DNA of 64,000 nucleotides from Prevotella sp. UBA2711. GTDB lineage: Bacteria; Bacteroidota; Bacteroidia; Bacteroidales; Bacteroidaceae. The stretch is taken from assembly GCA_002354095.1 (NCBI GenBank), contig DEKX01000048.1, positions 17,145 to 81,144 of the forward strand, read 5' to 3'. Below the pieces are notes generated by a model that had not been told where the DNA came from, made no database searches, and saw only the letters and a program-made list of their open reading frames with translations. The position numbers and the translations under genes are program-made. Below, one piece after another: positions 16,664 through 25,180 of this stretch (position 1 is its first letter; the number at the start of each line of letters is the position of its first letter).

Positions 16664-17860
16664 ATGATTGATTATAAGGAAGCAAAGAAGAAAATAAGTA
16701 TCATCAGCATACTAAGGGACTGGGGCTACAAGTTCGACAAGTCGAAGGGAAAAATCAGTCCGAACTTCGTGCTGCGCGATGAACACGGTAAGGAAATAGA
16801 CCGCGTGATCATCACCAACCCCACGAAATCGGAGGAACAGGGGTACTGGAGGCGCGACGGTGGGAAAGGAGACCTTATTACGTTCATCAAGGAGAACCTG
16901 AACCAGTTTGGTGTGGTAGGACGCAACGAGACGGACACAGTGACGAAGATCTTGGCGAAGTTGATGAACATTGAGGAGGAGAAAGAACAAAAAAGGAAGG
17001 AGAAGGCATCTGCAGATACCTCTGAACAAGATTTGTTTGAAGACTGCGAATTAGATCAGTGGCTCGATGACAACGGTATTCGTGAGGCAAAGGAGTTTGA
17101 CCTGGCACAGTGGGAACGACAGTCAGGGACAGAGCATATCGACGATATGATGGGATTCTTCACTGGCCGAGGAATTACACATGAGACGGTCGAGGACTTT
17201 GCTGAGTTTATCGAACTGGTGAAGAACAAAGGCCAGATGCCAGACGGTGCCCCCTACCCTACGAATATCGCATTCCCCTACAGAGTGCCTAGAAGTAACT
17301 GCATTGCTGGTTACGAACTGAGAGGATTCGGCGGCTTCAAAGGAAAGGCCGAGGGAACGAATAGCCGGAGCGGATTATGGCTTGCAGACTTCTCTGGTGG
17401 CAGACCCAGCAGAGTGAGAAAGGTATTCTTCTTCGAGAGTGCGCTCGATGCGATGGCCTTCTATCAGCAGAAACAGGAAGAGCTGTATCTGGAGCAATGC
17501 GTATTTGCATCGACAGGCGGCAGTTTCTCTGACCTGCAAGTGAAGGGAACAATGGATTATTTCGCCAGAGCTACAGCCGTCGACTGCTTTGACAATGATC
17601 TGCAGGGACGTTTGTATGGATGTCGTATGATAGCATTGCTCGAAGGACAATGGAAGATGGACGACCTGAAATGCGAGGTGAAGAACGGCATCGTGAACTT
17701 CAAGATCGGCAATCGTAATATGCAAATTGCAGCAGCCCTCTTGGATATCGACACCTTCCGGGCCATGACAGGACTTTATAAGAACAAGGTGGAGGAATGG
17801 AAAGCACCTGACGGATATAAGGACTGGAACGATGTCCTAATGAAAGAACAAGATAGCTAA
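16664..17860 (+). CDS. TOPRIM-domain protein, primase-like
   Basis: 398 residues from the ATG at 16664; an in-frame start at 16607 would overlap the upstream gene. The N-terminus (IISILRDWGYKF, then GYWRRDGGKGDLITFIKENL) resembles the DUF3991 region that precedes TOPRIM in mobile-element primases, without zinc cysteines. The TOPRIM core is intact: FFFESALDAMAF (catalytic Glu) and VDCFDNDLQGR (DxD). Proteins like this are thought to handle DNA ends or primers during element replication or establishment. It is co-transcribed with the upstream gene. Confidence 0.78.
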   Translation: MIDYKEAKKKISIISILRDWGYKFDKSKGKISPNFVLRDEHGKEIDRVIITNPTKSEEQGYWRRDGGKGDLITFIKENLNQFGVVGRNETDTVTKILAKLMNIEEEKEQKRKEKASADTSEQDLFEDCELDQWLDDNGIREAKEFDLAQWERQSGTEHIDDMMGFFTGRGITHETVEDFAEFIELVKNKGQMPDGAPYPTNIAFPYRVPRSNCIAGYELRGFGGFKGKAEGTNSRSGLWLADFSGGRPSRVRKVFFFESALDAMAFYQQKQEELYLEQCVFASTGGSFSDLQVKGTMDYFARATAVDCFDNDLQGRLYGCRMIALLEGQWKMDDLKCEVKNGIVNFKIGNRNMQIAAALLDIDTFRAMTGLYKNKVEEWKAPDGYKDWNDVLMKEQDS

Positions 17861-17880
17861 CAGATAGGTAAAAAGATTGA

Positions 17881-18864
17881 ATGATGAATAGATATAACGA
17901 GACTGGCACTATCATCAATTTTAGTGCCAGAACCTATATGAACCATAAGTGCATCTGTACTTATGCAAGCGATGATGAAAAGCTTCACGCCATTATTGAT
18001 GATTATGGTGTTATGTATAGCCCTGATGGAAAACGGCTGCTCGATACTGTCCGTCAACTGAAACACTACGAGGTTCCAGAGGGCGTGGAGGTCATCGGCG
18101 ACGGAGCGTTTTGCTTTAGCGGGCTGGAAAGCATCAAGTTACCCGATTCACTGCTGGCCATCGGATGTAATGCCTTTGGCAACACAAGACTGACGGCACT
18201 CACCATCCCAAGGAACGTGCGACATATCGCGCCTGTGAATCCTATCGCCACCAATCAATTGTTGCTTGACAAGTTCGAATGTCTATCACCATACTTCAAA
18301 GTGGTCAAAGGTATTCTCTACAGCAAGGATAACGTCATATTCTATGGAGCAGTGACAGAAGACTATCCAGAAGAACTAGAGATTCTTGAAGGTGTAAAGG
18401 TTATCGCCAATGGTGCTATGAGTCATCGCGCACATCTTAGATCTGTATCTATACCAGATTCTGTTACCGTTATGGGTGACGGCGCTTTCCATTGCTCTGG
18501 GGTGAAGAAAGTGAAGCTGTCAAAGAATATCGACCGCATTCCAGCAGAATGTTTTTACGACTGCCGGCTGGAGGTTTTTATCGTTCCTGAAGGAGTTGTA
18601 AATGTCGATGATAGTGCGTTGGGGCATAACGATAATCTTATAACCGTCATCTTCCCAAAGACATTGAAGAATATGGGGTATAACGTGTTTAGTGGTTGTC
18701 CGTCACTTACACGTATTTCAGGTCCGAGAAAATCAAATTTCATGAACTTGAAAGATATGCAGAAAGCCGGTCTAAGAAAGGGAGTTCGTAGTACGCGCGA
18801 GAACTGTATCATCGATAGCTACGAAAGCAACATGGAAGGTGTTACTATGCACCTACACAATTAG
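17881..18864 (+). CDS. BspA-like leucine-rich repeat protein (LRR_5)
   Basis: 327 residues with repeated units of about 23 residues, such as VPEGVEVIGDGAFCFSGLESIKLPDSL and SVSIPDSVTVMGDGAFHCSGVKKVKLSKN. These match the BspA/LRR_5 type. There is no signal peptide and no anchor, unlike surface BspA proteins. The N-terminal 55 residues are unrelated. It follows the TOPRIM gene by 20 nt. Role unknown; probably a cargo or protein-binding factor. Confidence 0.8.
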   Translation: MMNRYNETGTIINFSARTYMNHKCICTYASDDEKLHAIIDDYGVMYSPDGKRLLDTVRQLKHYEVPEGVEVIGDGAFCFSGLESIKLPDSLLAIGCNAFGNTRLTALTIPRNVRHIAPVNPIATNQLLLDKFECLSPYFKVVKGILYSKDNVIFYGAVTEDYPEELEILEGVKVIANGAMSHRAHLRSVSIPDSVTVMGDGAFHCSGVKKVKLSKNIDRIPAECFYDCRLEVFIVPEGVVNVDDSALGHNDNLITVIFPKTLKNMGYNVFSGCPSLTRISGPRKSNFMNLKDMQKAGLRKGVRSTRENCIIDSYESNMEGVTMHLHN

Positions 18865-18875
18865 GCAATAAGGCT

Positions 18876-19625
18876 TCAAACCAGTATATTGAAGGTGACC
18901 TCTCCCCCACCCTCTTCATAGGTGAAGGAAAGGTCACTTTTATTTTCTGCTTTCAGTGCGTCGAGTTCAGATTTGACATCATTGAGGATGTTTTGAATCG
19001 TGGGTGCTGGCTGAGCTTTCTTTGTAGATGTACGACTCAACTCCAGGCTATTACTATCTTGATTCATCTGTGCCTCTAATTCCTTTAATGCAATCCTATG
19101 TTCACCTTCATTTCGCCAACTGGCAAGCATAAGATAGATCTGCTGGCTGTATCGTGACTTACACGCCAGGAAAGCATCTTTGCTCAATTCACAATATCCA
19201 TACTCTTTTGATATGATATGATGTACAACATCTTTATCCAACTGGATCATGAAGTCTTTACTATCTCCCTCTTCGAAGAACACAGTACCAAGGCGATGAT
19301 AACGATGATAAGACTCATTATTGAGCGTGCTTGGAATAATGACAGGAATGAGAGAAAGCGTAGATAAGCGGGAACGAAACTTAGAATAATCTGCTCTACG
19401 AATACCTAAATCCTTATAGCGGATAGACAGAATGATGTCCTCCTGAATTCCAAACAAATCTATCTGAAGCCCTTCACGAATATAAGGCTGTAATTTATCA
19501 ATGATAGCGAGCAATACTTTGTTCTGCCAGTAGTCATAACCCTGGCGCATCATAATAACAGTCATAGGGACGATTAGTGACTCTCCCCTACCCTGCTCTT
19601 TCTTCGATTCTCGCTTCGTAGGCAT
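18876..19625 (-). CDS. Replication initiator 1 (Rep_3-type)
   Basis: 249 residues. The block LIVPMTVIMMRQGYDYWQNKVLLAIIDKLQ aligns with LLAPLTLTLMRHNYTSVQNKVLMSILECLQ of the second initiator at 23576. SRYSQQIYLMLASWRNEG corresponds to its NKYTQRIYMYITAWTRVG. These are landmarks of two-winged-helix plasmid initiators. It is shorter than Rep 2 by about 100 C-terminal residues but ends at the equivalent beta-strand, so it may be complete. It reads away from the 23-bp repeat array, and its promoter region carries a palindrome (19666-19679). It probably binds the array to start replication and represses itself. Confidence 0.8.
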   Translation of the reverse strand: MPTKRESKKEQGRGESLIVPMTVIMMRQGYDYWQNKVLLAIIDKLQPYIREGLQIDLFGIQEDIILSIRYKDLGIRRADYSKFRSRLSTLSLIPVIIPSTLNNESYHRYHRLGTVFFEEGDSKDFMIQLDKDVVHHIISKEYGYCELSKDAFLACKSRYSQQIYLMLASWRNEGEHRIALKELEAQMNQDSNSLELSRTSTKKAQPAPTIQNILNDVKSELDALKAENKSDLSFTYEEGGGEVTFNILV

Positions 19626-19647
19626 CTCTATAACCCTTTATAACTTG

Positions 19648-19679
19648 CAAATTTACGAAGAAAAATTCAATTGATTGAA
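19648..19679 (-). promoter_or_regulatory. Rep 1 promoter and operator
   Basis: TAAATTTG reads on the minus strand at 19648-19655 and fits the -7 consensus. Just upstream is a perfect palindrome with arms TTCAAT (19666-19671) and ATTGAA (19674-19679), a likely repressor site. Confidence 0.6.
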
Positions 19680-19826
19680 AATATAGCCAAAATTTTAAGG
19701 TTATTTGTAATAGGAATGGGGTGTTAATTGTCTATTGGAACTCCCCTACCCTACCCTATTTTGGGGTCAAAAAGTAATATGTAGTAGTTCATAATTCATG
19801 TATTTCGAATCTCATGTATTATTTTT

Positions 19827-20077
19827 CTTTATTAAAGTATATCTTTTTTCTTTATTAAAGATATATATAACAATTATGGCCGAATAATATATTCAAGGCA
19901 ATTCTTTAAAAAAATAGATTTATAAATTAGTGATGTTATATATTGCTATATTTCAAATATTTAAGTAACATACATTTAATAAAGAATTTATTTTATATAT
20001 ATTAAAGAGTATTATTTTATATTTAATATATAACATTATTTGTATTTAATAAAGTATATATTTAATAAATAATAAAG
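19827..20077 (+). repeat. Iteron array, left part (23-bp phase)
   Basis: Six copies of a 10-bp motif WTTWATWAAAG, all in the same orientation, end at 19837, 19860, 19984, 20007, 20054 and 20077. Steps are 23 bp or close to two steps of 23 (47), with a gap of 124 bp. The DNA is almost pure A+T. A degenerate copy fits near 20030. It is the left outlier of the larger right array. Confidence 0.75.
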
Positions 20078-20387
20078 AAATAATTCTCTCCCCTACCCTA
20101 TCACTGTATTGACATCGTTGGTCTTCATGCATGTCAACTTGCCTACACGATTAGAACGATCATACCCAAAGACAAAGAAATGGCTGCAATTTTATGTCCA
20201 GCAAAATATGCATTCTAGAAAAATAACAGAGAAATTTTGGTGTGGCATGACAGATTGAAGAACAACGGCTACAGAACTCGGGATGAAAAATGCGTCATTC
20301 ACAGAACATGATTGCCTGAAGACACTCTACCATAACAGCACTAAAATCATCCGACAGAAACCTGTACGTACTTATTATATATTAAAG
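20078..20387. other. Central 310-bp stretch between iteron arrays, no gene seen
   Basis: No credible ORF. Base composition is less A+T-rich than the flanks. One inverted repeat is visible: TTGACAT (20109-20115) and ATGTCAA (20131-20137). It may be the core or opening region of an origin, or a degenerate gene remnant; neither can be shown. Confidence 0.4.
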
Positions 20388-20895
20388 ATGATACCTTATT
20401 ATATAATAAATGAAAAACTATAGTCTTTATTAAAGAGCTATAGATTATGAATATTAAAGACTATCTATTTACTTTATTAAAGTCTATACATTATATTTAT
20501 TAAAGTTTATAATTTATCTTTCTTAAAGATTAAGATGAGATGATAATAAAGATTTTATTTTGTATTTATTAAAGAATAAATGAGCCAACACCATACGCCG
20601 CATCGATTTTGACATACTTTATATTTATTAAAGATAAAATGCTAAAAGTCTTTATTTTCAAACATATCCGACATCTAATCTACATAAACTCTTCATATAG
20701 AATAAAGACGAACTTAAGTATTTAATAAAGATAAAACTCAGATATTTATTAAAGAGAAATATAGGTCTATATTAAAGACAAAGTATTTTCTTTATTAAAG
20801 GTTTTATTTCGTAATTATTAAAGAATATAGTTAATAATTATTAAAGATGATATTTGTTTGTATAATAAAGATAAAAGGATTGCTCTTTATTAAAG
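20388..20895 (+). repeat. Iteron array, right part (23-bp phase)
   Basis: Eighteen same-orientation copies of TTTATTAAAG or close variants end at 20397, 20435, 20459, 20482, 20505, 20528, 20551, 20574, 20633, 20707, 20730, 20754, 20777, 20800, 20823, 20846, 20870 and 20895. Most steps are 23 or 24 bp, with a few longer gaps and a final step of 25. The 13 bp between motifs are variable and A+T-rich. The last copy abuts the promoter of the ribbon-helix-helix gene. Such phased direct repeats are typical of initiator iterons or of a partition centromere. Confidence 0.85.
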
Positions 20896-20904
20896 ATTAT
20901 TCTT

Positions 20905-20912
20905 TATCTTTG
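20905..20912 (+). promoter_or_regulatory. Promoter -7 box of the RHH-parA operon
   Basis: TATCTTTG matches TAnnTTTG, 24 nt before the ATG at 20937. The last iteron (20886-20895) lies where the -33 element should be, so a protein bound to the array would probably affect this promoter. Confidence 0.7.
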
Positions 20913-20936
20913 CGACACATTTAAACGCAACGAAGT

Positions 20937-21431
20937 ATGGCTATCAAGAAGAAAGGTAACACGGGGTTCCTGAATGGAACGACAGTAGAGAAGCTCGATA
21001 ACATCGTGCAAGCTCAGAGTGAGGCTCCAGCAGCCAATTCTACAACTGAAGCGACACCAGCTCCAGAAATCACTGAAACGCATGAAAAACCGCAGGAAAA
21101 TGCTCCTGTGGAAGCTCAGGCTAGCCCTGAAGCAGCTCCAGAAGCTCGTAAACCGCTTACTTTGGAAGATGTGATGGCTTCTGAGGATCTTATCAAGCAG
21201 GTAGCCCAGCAGATTATCAAACAGGGTGGTGCCAAAGGCATTGAGTTTGAACATCCCAAGCAAGGCCGTCCCCGTAAAGAACTCATCAAGGGTATTGACG
21301 AGGTATCTGTCAATCTACAACTGCCTGAAACTTTGGTCAAAGCGCTGCGTAAGAAAGCAAAGGAGGAGAAGAGAACTATCAAGGAACTTATTGGCTACGC
21401 AGTGATGAATGCGTATCCAGAACTGGTTTAA
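20937..21431 (+). CDS. Ribbon-helix-helix protein with AT-hook, partition partner of ParA
   Basis: 164 residues. The N-terminal 85 are low-complexity (Ala/Pro/Glu-rich). Then an AT-hook-like GRPRK (near residue 115) and a ribbon-helix-helix fold: strand VSVNLQLP, helix ETLVKALRKKAKEEKRT, helix IKELIGYAVMNAY. RHH proteins form the centromere-binding half of many type Ib partition systems. An AT-hook suits the A+T-rich array directly upstream. Its stop touches the parA ATG (21431/21432). DUF3408-type proteins are an alternative family, but the overall role is the same. Confidence 0.72.
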   Translation: MAIKKKGNTGFLNGTTVEKLDNIVQAQSEAPAANSTTEATPAPEITETHEKPQENAPVEAQASPEAAPEARKPLTLEDVMASEDLIKQVAQQIIKQGGAKGIEFEHPKQGRPRKELIKGIDEVSVNLQLPETLVKALRKKAKEEKRTIKELIGYAVMNAYPELV

Positions 21432-22220
21432 ATGATTATGACTATGGCAACAACAAAGAAAACAAGGATTATAACCGTCGTCAACCACAAGGGTGGGGTA
21501 GGGAAGACCATGACTGCGGCAAACCTCGGTGCCGCCCTCGCTAAGATGGGTAAAACCGTACTTTTGGTAGATGCTGACGGACAGTGTAACCTGACCATGC
21601 AGAGCGTTGAGGAAGTAACTGTTCCTACGCTCTCAGACTACTTAAACAACGACGATATAGAAGTAAATCCACAGCAGGTTTCAAAGAAGCTGTTCCTGAT
21701 TCCAGGATCAACGGCTTTGGATGCTGATTCACATAACATCGAACTCTCTATCGAGGAGGATGCTGGTGCTACGAAATACATGTCAGAATGGCTTGAAAAA
21801 GTGAAGGGCGAGTATGACTACGTTATCATCGACTCTGCTCCTGGTTCCGGCGCTATGCTGGTCAACGTTATAGTGGCCGCTGACGAGCTGATAATACCCA
21901 TCGCAGACAAGTTCTCGATTCCTGGAGCAAAGAAGCTCACGCAGATTATACGCGCGAATAACAAAGAGGTTCGTGGCCACTATCTGCTCACCAAACAGAC
22001 GAAGTGGGGTGTCAGCAAGCAGATCAAGGAACTACTGCTCACACAGGCCCCAGAGAACCTGTATCACACGGCTATCCGTCAGTGTGAGGAGCTGAACAAG
22101 GCTGCAGCATGTGGCATGAGCATCTTTGACTACAATCCCAAATGCAACGGTGCCGAGGATTACATGGCCCTGGCAAAAGAGATAAACAAGGGTACGAAGG
22201 ATAAAGATATGCCATTTTAG
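21432..22220 (+). CDS. parA: ParA-family partition ATPase
   Basis: 262 residues. Deviant Walker A in VVNHKGGVGKTMTAANLGAALA, Walker A' VLLVDADGQCNLT, Walker B region DYVIIDSAPGSGAMLVNV. It has no N-terminal DNA-binding domain, as in type Ib ParA proteins and in Bacteroides TraA proteins. It should partition or position the element. Three Met codons lie within the first five (MIMTM); the first is immediately after the upstream stop. Confidence 0.92.
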   Translation: MIMTMATTKKTRIITVVNHKGGVGKTMTAANLGAALAKMGKTVLLVDADGQCNLTMQSVEEVTVPTLSDYLNNDDIEVNPQQVSKKLFLIPGSTALDADSHNIELSIEEDAGATKYMSEWLEKVKGEYDYVIIDSAPGSGAMLVNVIVAADELIIPIADKFSIPGAKKLTQIIRANNKEVRGHYLLTKQTKWGVSKQIKELLLTQAPENLYHTAIRQCEELNKAAACGMSIFDYNPKCNGAEDYMALAKEINKGTKDKDMPF

Positions 22221-22280
22221 TCAAAAAAGTGGAAAAAGTTCCCTTTTTGTTCCAAAGGTGCTTTACTCGAATGTGAGGAA

Positions 22281-22611
22281 AGTACCTTTTTTGTGGCGGT
22301 GATAGCTTGAAACGCCTACATAGGCAAGATTTCCATAGATTCCAAAATAAAAGCTTTTTTGAACCATATAGGGTAGGGGAGAGGTTGCAACACTCTTCAT
22401 AATTAGTTGAAAAACGACAAAATTTGTCAAGATTTAGAAATTCAGAATTAAAAAGTTCCCTATTTGTGGCGCAAAAGTTCCCTATTTGTGGCGGGTAAAG
22501 ATAAATGTTACTAATTTGTGGCGATTACGCTCCTTTTTTGTGGCGGCAGGGTTACGAAATTGTGGCGATGAAGTTCCTAAGTTGTGGCGCAAATGTTACC
22601 AAATTGTGGCG
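22281..22611 (+). repeat. 22-bp iterons of the second origin
   Basis: Copies of a unit such as GTTCCCTATTTGTGGCG end at 22298, 22471, 22493, 22523, 22545, 22567, 22589 and 22611. From 22523 onward the step is exactly 22 bp. The core TTGTGGCG is nearly invariant. More single copies end at 22877, 23086 and 23480. This is standard architecture for a Rep_3 plasmid origin. Downstream, 22612-22760 holds only A+T-rich DNA with no feature seen. Confidence 0.85.
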
Positions 22612-22764
22612 GCAAATCATTGAAAAACCCCGTAAATAAAGGCATTTCGCATTCTCTATAGTTCTAATACTTGATTTTAATAAGAAAGAAAACTATCTTA
22701 AACAAGATTTTTCAACGGTAGGGAAAAGAAAAGGGAAAGGAATGAATATATATACGCTATAAAG

Positions 22765-23455
22765 CGGAACAAATCTGTACACCTAATGCGGATGGAAGCC
22801 CAGTAGACAAAGGCTATCGAGCTGAAAAACGGAACAAAATAGGAACAATCTGATGAAAAAGCCACGAATTTGTGGCGGTTTAGCTGATGTCGAAGACACA
22901 AAGCGGAACAAAATAATGCACTTTGAAGTAGGCGAAAGTCTCTATAAATGGCCGATTCAGCGATTTAGCGGAACAAAAAAGGAACATTTTGGCGAGTCGA
23001 AATAGTGAAGATTTCTGTTTACTGAAAGTAAACTATAAGAGCGCATTAAAGCGGAACAGAATCGTGCAAGTTCCCTTTTTGTGGCGATAAAGCCATCAAT
23101 CGGAACAAAATAATGCACCTCAATGTAAGGAAAAAGAGGGTATCGAGCTGTTGAGCGGAACAAAAAAGGAACACTCTGGAGCGGAACAAAATCGTGCACC
23201 TCATACCCTGTTTTTGAGCATAGATAGGGTTTTAGACGTTGTGATTAACATTTTTTATTATTCGAGCATGAAAGCGGAACAAAATCGTGCACCTCGACCC
23301 CTCGTCAGACCGCATATGCAGTAGAGTTTTGAGCATTTTGCGGAACAAAAAAGGAACATTTTCGAAGCGGAACAAAATCGTGCACCTAAAAATGATAATA
23401 TCTGACTATCAGTCAGTTAGTTAAGCCACAATCGGAACAAAATAGGAACAATCTA
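22765..23455. repeat. Inverted-type repeats (CGGAACAAAA) between iterons and Rep 2
   Basis: Twelve copies of CGGAACAAAA or near variants start at 22765, 22830, 22904, 22969, 23052, 23101, 23156, 23182, 23275, 23341, 23368 and 23433. Each continues with either AGGAACA or TCGTGCACCT. The reverse complement resembles the GTTCC...TTTGTGGCG iteron, so they look like an inverted, diverged set. A compound unit, GGAAC type then GTGCACC type about 27 bp later, occurs twice (23156-23201 and 23341-23387). Confidence 0.75.
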
Positions 23456-23503
23456 AAACCCATGTTCCCTTTTTGTGGCGGTAAAAAAATAGTCTCGTTA
23501 AAA

Positions 23504-23540
23504 TTTGGTTGTTACGCAGAAAAAGCGTACTTTTACAACC
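23504..23540 (+). promoter_or_regulatory. Rep 2 promoter with nested inverted repeats
   Basis: TTTG (23504-23507) and TACTTTTA (from 23528) are 20 bp apart, a good Bacteroidota -33/-7 pair. GGTTGT (23507-23512) pairs with ACAACC (23535-23540), and TACGC (23513-23517) with GCGTA (23525-23529). The nested repeats straddle the promoter, as expected of initiator autoregulation. Confidence 0.65.
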
Positions 23541-23575
23541 GAAATTGAACGTTCGACATCATATTATCATTAAAA

Positions 23576-24742
23576 ATGGCTACCGCTAAGTCAACAACAA
23601 CAAATGAAGGAGCATCTGCCAAGCAGACGAAGCCCAAGAAGAAACCTGGTCGCAAGAGCACGAAAGTGAAGCTGCCCGAAGGACTCATCCCTATTGAGGA
23701 AGAGACCTGGCTGTTGGCTCCGCTGACGCTCACCCTGATGCGCCACAACTATACGTCGGTGCAGAACAAGGTGCTCATGTCCATTCTGGAGTGTCTGCAG
23801 AATATCCTCCGCCAGATGCTGAATGCCGGTAATGGTGTGTCAAGCTTAGCCACCGTCCAACGCGGTGAGATTGCCAACGAGAAAGGTGGCCTGTCGTTCA
23901 ATCTCGATTTTCGCAGTTTCGGCATCGACCGTAACCACTACAATGAACTCCGCAGTTCCTTGAAGATGCTGCCTGCCATTCCCGTCGAGATTCCCTTCAA
24001 GTCGAAGGAGGGCAAGCGCTATCGTAAGGTCACCAGCCTGTGCGATGTCTTCATCCCTGAAGAGAAGTACAAGACCTACGTCGTGGTGCATATTGACAAG
24101 GAGGTGGCCGAGAAGTTGGTGACGTTCGAACTTGGTTGGCATCGTCTGGGTAAGGAAGTCGTGACTAGCAGTAACAACAAGTACACGCAGCGTATCTATA
24201 TGTACATCACGGCCTGGACGCGAGTAGGGCGCAGTGTGATGTCTTCTCAGGAACTCCGCAAGTGGCTTCAGTTGGAGGATAAATACCGTGAGTTCCGTAA
24301 ACTCGCCGCCCGTGTGCTCGACCCCGCTCAAAAGGAATTGGAAGAGCTGGCCCGTGCCGGTTATTGCGACTGTTACTTCACTTATGAGAAGAAATACACG
24401 GGCTACAAGAAGGCCGGTGAACCCGACCAGATTGAGTTCCGTATTTACAAGTCTCCAAAGTTGGTGAACAATGAAGATCAGGCAGTCTTTGACCGTCAGT
24501 ATGAACAACTTCAGAATATGATCATGAAGCACTTCGGTTTCACCCAGCGTGAGATTGAGAGCTTGATGAAGCGCATCAACGAGCAGAACATTCAGGAGAT
24601 GATAACCAAAGTTTCCACTATTTATATGATGGTGCATGATGACAAGAAGGGCGAAATCAAGGACATCAAGGCTTACGTCTATAAGGCGATGGACAACTTC
24701 TTGAATGAAACAATGGATACTTACGAGGAGATTAAGGACTGA
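23576..24742 (+). CDS. Replication initiator 2 (Rep_3/RepB-type)
   Basis: 388 residues. After a basic, Lys-rich N-terminus, residues 40-285 hold the two winged helices, with the typical APLTLTLMRHNYTSVQNKVLMSILECLQ block and the NNKYTQRIYMYITAWTRV block. The last 100 residues are a helical extension that Rep 1 lacks. It should bind the iterons upstream (22281-22611) and open the second origin. The long minus-strand ORF across it is a shadow. Confidence 0.88.
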   Translation: MATAKSTTTNEGASAKQTKPKKKPGRKSTKVKLPEGLIPIEEETWLLAPLTLTLMRHNYTSVQNKVLMSILECLQNILRQMLNAGNGVSSLATVQRGEIANEKGGLSFNLDFRSFGIDRNHYNELRSSLKMLPAIPVEIPFKSKEGKRYRKVTSLCDVFIPEEKYKTYVVVHIDKEVAEKLVTFELGWHRLGKEVVTSSNNKYTQRIYMYITAWTRVGRSVMSSQELRKWLQLEDKYREFRKLAARVLDPAQKELEELARAGYCDCYFTYEKKYTGYKKAGEPDQIEFRIYKSPKLVNNEDQAVFDRQYEQLQNMIMKHFGFTQREIESLMKRINEQNIQEMITKVSTIYMMVHDDKKGEIKDIKAYVYKAMDNFLNETMDTYEEIKD

Positions 24743-24870
24743 TTTCTTGTCGGAGCAATGCATCGGAACAAACAAGATTATCTGTTCCTTAATGTTCCTT
24801 TTAAATATAAAACTTTGTCAATTTGCGAAATTTTGAAATGTTAAATTTCTAAATAAAAGAATTATCCGAG

Positions 24871-24878
24871 TACCTTTG
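24871..24878 (+). promoter_or_regulatory. Promoter -7 box before the 24905 operon
   Basis: TACCTTTG matches the consensus exactly, 26 nt before the ATG at 24905. Just upstream are CGGAACAAAC (24765-24774) and two GTTCC blocks, further relatives of the Rep 2 repeats, so Rep 2 might also touch this promoter. Confidence 0.6.
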
Positions 24879-24904
24879 CAACCGAATTTTAAACATTTGG
24901 TATT

Positions 24905-25180
24905 ATGCAGGTATATAAGGTAATTAAGACAGAGCATGTCAGGAAGCGTCCCAAATGGTTGATGCGATTCCTGATAAAGATTCCCACCGAACTTTACGAA
25001 GAGACCACATCTACAGAGACAGCAGCAGGCAACCTCCGTGCCATCGGACAGCTTGTTCTGGACTTTGGCGTATTGGAAAAGCGCAAGGGTCTACAGTTGC
25101 AGCAGCGCGATGATGTCGTGAGCATTCATAGTTCACGAGGCAGGATGTATGTTCGGTTCTCTATCAGCGAGTGTCGATGA
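24905..25180 (+). CDS. Small hypothetical protein, first gene of operon
   Basis: 91 residues, basic at the N-terminus (EHVRKRPKWLMRFLIKIP) and otherwise mixed alpha/beta with no known motif. It has its own consensus promoter. Its stop TGA overlaps the ATG of the next gene (ATGA). Probably a small factor of the element; function unknown. Confidence 0.55.
   Translation: MQVYKVIKTEHVRKRPKWLMRFLIKIPTELYEETTSTETAAGNLRAIGQLVLDFGVLEKRKGLQLQQRDDVVSIHSSRGRMYVRFSISECR

Noticed and set aside
20284..20420. Possible small ORF or transposase remnant in the central gap
   Set aside because: The 45-codon frame has no motif and no start signal.
20388..20895. CRISPR array
   Set aside because: Only about 10 bp of each 23-bp step are conserved and spacers are far too short, with no cas genes nearby.
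23846..24775. Minus-strand ORF of 309 codons
   Set aside because: Antisense to Rep 2, with biased Leu/His composition and no motif.
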